Below are positions 60,206-64,000 of a DNA stretch of 64,000 bases, piece after piece. The notes under the pieces were generated by a model that was not told the origin of the DNA, did not search any database, and saw nothing but the letters and a program-made list of their open reading frames with translations. The position numbers and the translations under genes were made by a program. Positions within the stretch are counted from its first letter, which is position 1, and each line of letters begins with the position of its first letter. The stretch lies in contig DASVTU010000039.1 of the NCBI GenBank assembly GCA_036387415.1, positions 372,001 through 436,000 on the forward strand. The letters are read 5' to 3'. Source of the DNA: DASVTU01 sp036387415 (GTDB lineage Bacteria > Acidobacteriota > Blastocatellia > Pyrinomonadales > Pyrinomonadaceae).

Positions 60206-60345
60206 GGACGAGGGCAGGGATGCCTTCACGGGTGGTACGGCCTTGAAGCTTTGCGAGAGTCCCAGAGGCCGCCACCCTTAGGAGAAGTGTGCGCCGAAGT
60301 GTGTCCCGACGTGCACCGAATCTCCGCCCTCGTCGTTTTTTATCA
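60206..60345 (+). ncRNA. Candidate structured RNA
   Basis: GACGAGGGC near 60207 pairs with GCCCTCGTC near 60326-60334 and closes a region of about 130 bases, followed by GTTTTTTAT. Inside, GGGTGG and GGCCT pair with AGGCC and CCACCC (second helix) and GGAGA with TCTCC (third helix, containing GTGTGCG and CGTGCAC). The layout is a multi-branched RNA ending in its own terminator. I could not match it to SRP RNA, 6S, tmRNA or a known riboswitch. It lies between an operator-controlled promoter and a tRNA array. Confidence 0.5.
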
Positions 60346-60378
60346 TACCAGATTTCTGCTCCCGCGCACGACCGACGC

Positions 60379-60394
60379 GACAGTATTTACTGTC
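60379..60394. promoter_or_regulatory. Second copy of the GACAGTATTTACTGTC palindrome
   Basis: Identical to 59792-59807. It lies 45 bases upstream of the first tRNA of the array, without an obvious -35 box, and may be a second binding site of the same regulator. Confidence 0.6.
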
Positions 60395-60438
60395 ACAAGT
60401 CGCGTTCGGAAGCGACGGAGCGATGAGGGTCTTTGAGA

Positions 60439-60520
60439 GCAGCGGACGCCAAATTGGTGTGGCAGCGGACTGTAAACCCGTGGCTCTTTGAGCATGTAGG
60501 TTCGACTCCTACCCGTTGCA
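60439..60520 (+). tRNA. tRNA-Tyr (GTA)
   Basis: Acceptor GCAGCGG pairs with CCGTTGC; loop CTGTAAA gives anticodon GTA; a moderately long variable arm is present; discriminator A; CCA not encoded. Anticodon-stem pair 31-39 is an A-C mismatch. Confidence 0.88.
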
Positions 60521-60530
60521 TAATTTCAGA

Positions 60531-60606
60531 AGGAGCATGGTGTCAACGGCGAACACGGCTGCCTCCAAAACAGCTAATCCCGGTTCGAGTCCGGGTGCTC
60601 CTGCCA
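60531..60606 (+). tRNA. tRNA-Trp (CCA)
   Basis: Acceptor AGGAGCA pairs with TGCTCCT; loop CTCCAAA gives anticodon CCA; discriminator G as expected for Trp; 3' CCA encoded. Pair 31-39 is a C-A mismatch, as in the neighbouring Tyr gene. Confidence 0.9.
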
Positions 60607-60633
60607 AAAGTTGTCCCATCAAATAATTTTCGC

Positions 60634-60720
60634 GGAGGGTTAACCCTAACTGGCAAGGGCGTGGTCTTGAAAACCACCGCGCGCGTGCGCTTGAGAGTTC
60701 AAATCTCTCACCCTCCGCCA
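60634..60720 (+). tRNA. tRNA-Ser (TGA)
   Basis: Acceptor GGAGGGT pairs with ACCCTCC; loop CTTGAAA gives anticodon TGA; long variable arm (class II); discriminator G; 3' CCA encoded. Confidence 0.95.
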
Positions 60721-60759
60721 AGTAAGGCATGAGGGATGAGGGCGGAGGGATGAAAGATA

Positions 60760-60848
60760 ACCATTGATTCATTTCATCATCGGGTCATTGACTCATTGCC
60801 TGATTAAATCAATGAATCAATGAGCCGATGAGTCAATGATGAAATGTT
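60760..60848. repeat. AATGAATCAATGAG-family hairpin inside the tRNA array
   Basis: TTGATTCATTTCATCATCGGGTC and ATTGACTCATTGCCTG face AATCAATGAATCAATGAG and CGATGAGTCAATGATGAAATG. An outer GGGATGAGGGCGGAGGG-type word flanks it on both sides (about 60728-60745 and 60855-60870). Same family as 26649-26725. It splits tRNA-Ser from tRNA-Arg. Confidence 0.75.
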
Positions 60849-60885
60849 TTTTCATCCCGCATCCCTCCGCCCTCAACCCCAATTT

Positions 60886-60960
60886 GAATCCGTAGCTCAG
60901 TGGAATAAGAGCGCGACCCTGCGGAGGTCGAGGTCGCACGTTCGAGTCGTGCCGGATTCA
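60886..60960 (+). tRNA. tRNA-Arg (GCG)
   Basis: Acceptor GAATCCG pairs with CGGATTC; stem CGACC/GGTCG with loop CTGCGGA gives anticodon GCG, reading CGC and CGU; discriminator A; CCA not encoded. Bacteria normally use ACG (inosine-modified) here, so G34 is unusual. Confidence 0.9.
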
Positions 60961-60998
60961 TCAGCTTCATCGTGTGCGACGCATGGCACGCGATACTT

Positions 60999-61071
60999 GC
61001 CGACGTAGCCCAACGGTAGAGGCGCTAGTCTTAGGAACTAGCCAGTGAGAGTTCAAATCTCTCCGTCGGCA
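60999..61071 (+). tRNA. tRNA with anticodon TAG, class I shape (nominally Leu)
   Basis: Acceptor GCCGACG pairs with CGTCGGC; stem CTAGT/ACTAG with loop CTTAGGA gives anticodon TAG, which reads CUA/CUN Leu codons. All arms pair perfectly and the variable region is only five bases (CCAGT). Bacterial tRNA-Leu is normally class II with a long variable arm, as are the two other Leu genes of this window. Discriminator A; CCA not encoded. The amino acid it carries is therefore uncertain. Confidence 0.88.
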
Positions 61072-61103
61072 TCAATGTTTGGTCGTCTGTATCAAAGTTT
61101 CAT

Positions 61104-61192
61104 TCTGGAGTGGCGAAATGGCAAACGCACAACACTGAGACTGTTGCGAGCACGGACGCTCGTTGTGGGTTCGAGTCCCACCTCCAGAACCA
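61104..61192 (+). tRNA. tRNA-Leu (GAG)
   Basis: Acceptor TCTGGAG pairs with CTCCAGA; stem CAACA/TGTTG with loop CTGAGAC gives anticodon GAG; class II with a stem-forming variable arm (CGAGC...GCTCG); discriminator A; CCA encoded. Confidence 0.95.
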
Positions 61193-61238
61193 TTGTCGGG
61201 AGCGCATCGGTATCGGCAGACACTCTCTTGGGAGATGC

Positions 61239-61316
61239 GGGGCGTTGGGCAAGTTGGTCTAAGCCGCCTGATTTTCAATCAGGAGAACGCGAGTTCAAAT
61301 CTCGCACGCCCTACCA
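61239..61316 (+). tRNA. tRNA-Glu (TTC)
   Basis: Acceptor GGGGCGT pairs with ACGCCCT; stem CCTGA/TCAGG with loop TTTTCAA gives anticodon TTC; discriminator A; CCA encoded. The body closely resembles tRNA-Glu(CTC) at 61459. Confidence 0.92.
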
Positions 61317-61361
61317 AAAATTTTACTGGCGTTAAGTTTTCATCTCGTCGAGCTTTCGCGC

Positions 61362-61434
61362 GTTGGTCGTAGCTCAATGGCAGAGCACTGCACTGTGAAT
61401 GCAGCCGTTGCGGGTTCGAGTCCCGCCGACCGAC
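61362..61434 (+). tRNA. tRNA-His (GTG)
   Basis: Acceptor TTGGTCG pairs with CGACCGA; a G precedes it (the G-1 of tRNA-His) opposite discriminator C; stem CTGCA/TGCAG with loop CTGTGAA gives anticodon GTG. CCA not encoded. Confidence 0.95.
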
Positions 61435-61458
61435 CTTTCCGTTACGACTCTTGATTGT

Positions 61459-61535
61459 GGGGCGTTGGGCAAGTTTGGTTAAAGCCGCCCGGTTCTCAGC
61501 CGGGAGCATCACAGGTTCAAATCCTGTACGCCCTG
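61459..61535 (+). tRNA. tRNA-Glu (CTC)
   Basis: Acceptor GGGGCGT pairs with ACGCCCT; stem CCCGG/CCGGG with loop TTCTCAG gives anticodon CTC; discriminator G; CCA not encoded. Confidence 0.93.
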
Positions 61536-61549
61536 TTTCGCGTTCGCAT

Positions 61550-61622
61550 GGGGCTGTAGCTCAACGGGCAGAGCACACGGTTGTCAACCGTGAGGCAACG
61601 AGTTCGAGTCTCGTCAGTCCCG
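61550..61622 (+). tRNA. tRNA-Asp (GTC)
   Basis: Acceptor GGGGCTG pairs with CAGTCCC (one G-U); stem CACGG/CCGTG with loop TTGTCAA gives anticodon GTC; discriminator G; CCA not encoded. Confidence 0.95.
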
Positions 61623-61671
61623 TCACAAACTCGACGGACGATGCACGTCTTGTGCGTCTCGTCGCTTCTTC

Positions 61672-61747
61672 TGCGTCAGTAGCCAAACGGGTCAAAGCGC
61701 CTGCCTCTTAAGCAGGGAATTCAGGGTTCGAGTCCCTGCTGACGCAA
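61672..61747 (+). tRNA. tRNA-Lys (CTT)
   Basis: Acceptor TGCGTCA pairs with TGACGCA; stem CCTGC/GCAGG with loop CTCTTAA gives anticodon CTT; discriminator A; CCA not encoded. CTT reads AAG only, so a TTT isoacceptor must exist elsewhere. Confidence 0.93.
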
Positions 61748-61752
61748 ATTTT

Positions 61753-61828
61753 CTGGGTGTAGCCTAGAGACTCAGGCACCTGCCTTGGGAGCAGGACGAC
61801 GAAGGTTCGATTCCTTCCACCCAGACCA
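61753..61828 (+). tRNA. tRNA-Pro (TGG)
   Basis: Acceptor CTGGGTG pairs with CACCCAG; stem CCTGC/GCAGG with loop CTTGGGA gives anticodon TGG; discriminator A; CCA encoded. It follows tRNA-Lys by five bases. Confidence 0.93.
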
Positions 61829-61833
61829 CTTTC

Positions 61834-61911
61834 GCATCGTTGGTCTAGCACGGTCGAAGACACGGCGTTGCCAGCGCCGAGACACCGGTTCAAATCCGGT
61901 ACGATGCTCCA
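61834..61911 (+). tRNA. tRNA-Gly (GCC)
   Basis: Acceptor GCATCGT pairs with ACGATGC; stem CGGCG/CGCCG with loop TTGCCAG gives anticodon GCC; discriminator T as usual for Gly; CCA encoded. Confidence 0.93.
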
Positions 61912-61925
61912 AAACTCCCCGACGC

Positions 61926-62000
61926 GCCCCTATAGCTCAGCGGAACAAGAGCGGCTGCCTTCGGAGCAGTTGGTCGGGAGTTCAAATCTCTCTAGGGGCT
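61926..62000 (+). tRNA. tRNA-Arg (TCG)
   Basis: Acceptor GCCCCTA pairs with TAGGGGC; stem GCTGC/GCAGT with loop CTTCGGA gives anticodon TCG, reading CGA and CGG; discriminator T; CCA not encoded. Together with Arg(GCG) it covers the CGN box without inosine. Confidence 0.92.
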
Positions 62001-62016
62001 TTTCTTCTAAACATCA

Positions 62017-62089
62017 GCGGGAGTGATGTAAACGGCTAACATCCGAGGCTTCCAATCTCGGTCTGAGGGTTCAATTCCCTTCTCCCGTT
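62017..62089 (+). tRNA. tRNA-Gly (TCC)
   Basis: Acceptor GCGGGAG pairs with CTCCCGT (one G-U); stem CGAGG/TCTCG with loop CTTCCAA gives anticodon TCC; discriminator T; CCA not encoded. Confidence 0.92.
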
Positions 62090-62136
62090 CTCGTCGGTTC
62101 GTCTCCCATTCAGATGTATGTGCCGCATAAGTACGG

Positions 62137-62213
62137 GCGCGTGCGTAGCCAAGTGGTAAGGCGACGGTCTGCAAAACCGTCCAACGCGAGTTCGATTCTC
62201 GCCGTGCGCTCCA
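62137..62213 (+). tRNA. tRNA-Cys (GCA)
   Basis: Acceptor GCGCGTG pairs with CGTGCGC through two G-U pairs; stem ACGGT/ACCGT with loop CTGCAAA gives anticodon GCA; discriminator T as required for Cys; CCA encoded. Confidence 0.92.
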
Positions 62214-62226
62214 AATTTTGACCCGC

Positions 62227-62248
62227 GCGTCGCTCACACAAGCGACGC
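62227..62248 (+). terminator. Short stem-loop after tRNA-Cys
   Basis: GCGTCGCT pairs with AGCGACGC around CACACA, 14 bases after the tRNA. TTTT occurs a few bases later. It may end the first tRNA transcript before the two protein genes. Confidence 0.5.
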
Positions 62249-62291
62249 CGCACAGTTTTGCTCCCCGCAACCTAAAAGAGAGGTGCCGGAT

Positions 62292-62468
62292 ATGTCGTCT
62301 CACGAACCCCGCAACATTCAACGCTTAAATCAAAGGGCGCGCGATGCACGTCGGCGCGGTCGTATCAGGCGCAGACTCAAATTCGCCGCACGCGAGAAAG
62401 GCGGTCGGCTCGCGCGTGAACGTGAAGAGAACCGCGCCGTTTCTGATTCAACAAAACAGACTCGATGA
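62292..62468 (+). CDS. Small very basic protein, unknown
   Basis: This 58-residue protein opens MSSHEPRNIQRLNQRARDA and is rich in Arg and Lys (RRRGRIRRRLKFAAREKGG). It is probably one helix or nucleic acid-binding. GAGAGG precedes the ATG by eight bases, which is good support for translation. It lies within the tRNA array, between tRNA-Cys and the HNH gene. No family is recognised. Confidence 0.55.
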   Translation: MSSHEPRNIQRLNQRARDARRRGRIRRRLKFAAREKGGRLAREREENRAVSDSTKQTR

Positions 62469-62548
62469 TTTCTCTAACCCTCGACTGAGCTTCGCATGAG
62501 TTTTCAAACGGAGTCTGTGATGAAAATGTTTTTTGAACGGGTCTAACA

Positions 62549-62589
62549 GCGAGTGGCGACTGCGCCCGCAGTCTCCTCACACCACTCGC
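62549..62589 (+). other. Two-part hairpin between the small basic gene and the HNH gene
   Basis: Outer arms GCGAGTGG and CCACTCGC enclose inner arms GACTGC and GCAGTC. It stands in a 208-base gap that has no other gene and could be a terminator or an element of the HNH gene's leader. Confidence 0.5.
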
Positions 62590-62676
62590 ACTTCCAACTG
62601 TCTACGCGCTTTTGTCGGACATGAAAGGCGCGCACGCGAATCGTTAAATTAAACATGAAAGGAGGCGTGGAGGGCG

Positions 62677-63237
62677 ATGGCACTCATGGGTCGTGTTTTG
62701 CTTCTGAATTTTTCTTATGAGCCGCTCGGCACAGTGGGCGTCGCGCGTGCGATGTGCTTGAGTTTGCGCGGCGCGGTGTCGGTTGAAGAGTACGAAGCGG
62801 GTCGCGTGCTTCGTTCGCCGCGCGCGGAGTTTCGCGTGCCGAGCGTCATCCGCCTGCGCTCTTACGTCAACGTCCGTCGCCGCCGACAGGCCGCAGGCAT
62901 GAAGCGCATGCGCGTCTTTATCCGCGACAAGTTCACTTGCCAGTATTGCGGCAAGCGGAAGAACGCCTGCGAACTGACGCTCGACCACATCACGCCGCGT
63001 TCACAACGCGGACAATCGACGCCGGAAAATCTCGTCGCCGCGTGCGTCGCATGCAACAACCGCAAGGGCAACCGCACTCCCGAAGAGGCGCGCATGCCGC
63101 TCCTCACAGCGCAGAGCAAGCTCGCCGTCGGCCTCGACCTCGTTATGCTCTGCCACTACGCGGAGAGTCGCCCCGAATGGCGCAAGTATCTGTTCGTCGA
63201 AACGACGGAGACAGTCGAACACAGAAAGACGGCCTGA
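62677..63237 (+). CDS. HNH endonuclease family protein
   Basis: This 186-residue protein starts with a domain of the type LLLNFSYEPLGTVGV, then FIRDKFTCQYCGKRK and the HNH core LTLDHITPRSQRGQSTPENLVAACVACNNRKGNRTPEE with two CxxC pairs for zinc. Stand-alone HNH proteins of this build are common in Cyanobacteria and Acidobacteriota and their target is unknown. It has no RuvC domain, so it is not a Cas9/IscB-type nuclease. It lies inside the tRNA array. GGAGG occurs twice before the ATG; the ATG three codons later is an alternative start. Confidence 0.88.
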   Translation: MALMGRVLLLNFSYEPLGTVGVARAMCLSLRGAVSVEEYEAGRVLRSPRAEFRVPSVIRLRSYVNVRRRRQAAGMKRMRVFIRDKFTCQYCGKRKNACELTLDHITPRSQRGQSTPENLVAACVACNNRKGNRTPEEARMPLLTAQSKLAVGLDLVMLCHYAESRPEWRKYLFVETTETVEHRKTA

Positions 63238-63323
63238 GCAGAGAGAGAAAGAGAGAACGGTTAAAACCTCCTTCGCTTTCTCTCTCCGCTACGGTTTCGC
63301 ACACCTTTTCTCATGCGCTCTGC

Positions 63324-63395
63324 GGTCGGATAGCTGAGACGGATTAGCGTCGCCCTGAAGAGGCGAAGAGAGTGGTTCGATACCACTTCCGACCG
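63324..63395 (+). tRNA. tRNA-Phe (GAA)
   Basis: Acceptor GGTCGGA pairs with TCCGACC; stem TCGCC/GGCGA with loop CTGAAGA gives anticodon GAA; the variable region is four bases; discriminator G instead of the usual A; CCA not encoded. Confidence 0.85.
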
Positions 63396-63456
63396 TCAAC
63401 ACTTCAACATTCCAACGTCCGTTGATGCTTCAACGCTTAGGTTTTGTAAATTTTCG

Positions 63457-63531
63457 AGCCGGTTAACTCAGTCAGGCCAGAGCGCCTGTCTTACACACAG
63501 GATGTCGAAGGTTCAAATCCTTCATCGGCTA
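63457..63531 (+). tRNA. tRNA-Val (TAC)
   Basis: Acceptor AGCCGGT pairs with ATCGGCT; stem CCTGT/ACAGG with loop CTTACAC gives anticodon TAC; discriminator A; CCA not encoded. Confidence 0.93.
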
Positions 63532-63540
63532 TCAACTTCG

Positions 63541-63620
63541 CGGGGCGTACCTCAAACCGGCAGAACGTAACTGATGCGGTTCGTTGAGGCCGGAAGTTCT
63601 CAGGCTTCCCGCCCCGTCCA
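63541..63620 (+). other. tRNA-like element with abnormal D and anticodon arms
   Basis: Acceptor CGGGGCG pairs perfectly with CGCCCCG, followed by T and CCA. A T-arm GGAAG/CTTCC is present but its loop has eight bases. The D stem does not form (CCTC faces GAAC), and the only anticodon-like hairpin (AAC/GTT around TGATGCG) lacks U33. CCTCAA can instead pair with TTGAGG to give a different fold. Probably a decayed tRNA or a tRNA-like RNA; the amino acid cannot be assigned. Confidence 0.6.
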
Positions 63621-63631
63621 AAAATCTCGTC

Positions 63632-63705
63632 GGCGACGTAGCTCTAAATGGCAGAGCGGCTGTCTCGTAAACAGCGGGTTGGGAGTTCAAATCTCTCCGT
63701 CGCCT
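63632..63705 (+). tRNA. tRNA-Thr (CGT)
   Basis: Acceptor GGCGACG pairs with CGTCGCC; stem GCTGT/ACAGC with loop CTCGTAA gives anticodon CGT; discriminator T; CCA not encoded. Confidence 0.92.
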
Positions 63706-63716
63706 TTCGCGCATTC

Positions 63717-63789
63717 GGGTCTGTAACTCAGTTGGAAGAGTGCTTGTCTTCTAAACAAGTCAGCGCAGGTTCGAGTCCTGTCAGACCCT
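63717..63789 (+). tRNA. tRNA-Arg (TCT)
   Basis: Acceptor GGGTCTG pairs with CAGACCC; stem CTTGT/ACAAG with loop CTTCTAA gives anticodon TCT, reading AGA and AGG; discriminator T; CCA not encoded. Confidence 0.92.
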
Positions 63790-63825
63790 CTCGTCTTCCG
63801 GCATCGCTTCGCGCCGGGACATCGC

Positions 63826-63900
63826 TGCGGAGTAGCTCAGACAGGAGAGAGCAGTGGTCTCATAAACCACAGGTCGCGGGTTCGAATCCCGCCTCCGCAA
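63826..63900 (+). tRNA. tRNA-Met (CAT), probably elongator
   Basis: Acceptor TGCGGAG pairs fully with CTCCGCA; stem GTGGT/ACCAC with loop CTCATAA gives anticodon CAT. The full 1-72 pair and the lack of three G-C pairs in the anticodon stem argue against an initiator; an Ile (lysidine) tRNA cannot be excluded. CCA not encoded. Confidence 0.88.
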
Positions 63901-63902
63901 TC

Positions 63903-63985
63903 AGACGCGTCCATCGTCGATGGTAAATCGTCAAGAGATAAAAAGCGTTCCGTCTACTCACGATTGACGATTCATGCTGAACGAC
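63903..63985. repeat. CGTCAATCGTGA-type inverted repeat at the window end
   Basis: GGTAAATCGTCAAGAG faces CTCACGATTGACGATTCATG across AAAAAGCG. It resembles the short-word hairpins elsewhere and follows the last tRNA seen. The window ends before it can be completed. Confidence 0.5.
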
Positions 63986-64000
63986 TCAAGGGCTGGTGAT

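Noticed and set aside
60206..60345. SRP RNA, 6S RNA or tmRNA
   Set aside because: The SRP domain IV motif, the long double-stranded open-complex shape of 6S RNA and the Ala-tRNA-like ends of tmRNA were looked for and not found.
1462..60870. CRISPR array or phage repeats as an explanation of the short repeated words
   Set aside because: The words are inverted around a centre, not directly repeated with constant spacers, and no cas genes occur in the window.
62677..63237. IscB/IsrB- or Cas9-related RNA-guided nuclease
   Set aside because: The protein has only 186 residues, no RuvC segments and no bridge helix; it is a plain HNH protein.
63541..63620. Normal tRNA-Ile (GAT) or tRNA-Ala (TGC)
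   Set aside because: Placing GAT or TGC in the anticodon position leaves the anticodon stem unpaired and U33 absent for TGC.
60439..63900. An amber-suppressor tRNA that could read the TAG in the TonB receptor gene
   Set aside because: None of the tRNAs seen has anticodon CTA. The TAG-anticodon tRNA reads CUA codons, not UAG.
60439..64000. Prophage or integrative element as carrier of the tRNA array
   Set aside because: No integrase, terminase, capsid, replication or transfer gene and no attachment-site duplication is visible in the window.

Overview
The window (about 60% G+C) looks like chromosomal DNA of an acidobacterium, most likely of the Blastocatellia/Pyrinomonadaceae side. This rests on gene content only: an acidobacterial VWFA-type secreted protein, a very large Oar-like TonB-dependent receptor with an N-terminal carboxypeptidase-regulatory-like domain, an E1/E2-fused 2-oxoglutarate dehydrogenase, a diaminopimelate pathway with Mpl recycling (Gram-negative type envelope), and DUF885 and HD-GYP proteins. 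No rRNA is present to confirm the placement.

Layout. 0-9.8 kb: end of mpl, a DICT-domain protein, pta, a VWFA protein, an HD-GYP response regulator, tRNA-Leu(CAA), an unknown protein, a Gfo/Idh/MocA oxidoreductase and an MFS transporter. 9.8-15.4 kb: a leftward acyl/lipid-type group (MaoC hydratase, two alpha/beta hydrolases, long-chain acyl-CoA synthetase, and a KAS III homologue that lacks the usual His and Asn). 15.5-19.7 kb: a TonB receptor gene interrupted by an in-frame TAG and its likely TetR regulator, with the same operator-like sequence in front of both. 19.8-28.1 kb: a tripartite RND efflux operon. 28.3-32.6 kb: an unknown protein, Spy/CpxP-like proteins and an ECF sigma/anti-sigma/sensor operon. 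33-38.3 kb: an unusual ATP-grasp/PLP-decarboxylase fusion with a transglutaminase-like partner and a circularly permuted ATP-grasp enzyme. 38.4-45 kb: lysine/diaminopimelate genes (lysC, dapE-like, dapB, dapA, dapD, aminotransferase). 45-55.6 kb: aminotransferase, ECF sigma/anti-sigma, MBL hydrolase, DUF885 protein, hutF-like, argE-like and secreted unknowns. 55.7-59.5 kb: the fused 2-oxoglutarate dehydrogenase. 59.6-64 kb: a strong operator-bearing promoter, a candidate structured RNA, then a dense array of 21 tRNA genes plus one tRNA-like element, with an HNH endonuclease gene inside it.

Two points stand out. First, most gaps over about 100 bp that follow a gene hold a long imperfect hairpin built from short repeated words (CACAGAG, GATTGCGG, AGTCAGTAG, AATGAATC, GATAGACAG and purine-rich arms), forming several recurring families. 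Second, the tRNA array carries every anticodon once, includes a short-variable-arm tRNA with anticodon UAG (class I shape where bacterial tRNA-Leu should be class II), and contains Arg(GCG) plus Arg(UCG) in place of the usual inosine-modified Arg(ACG).
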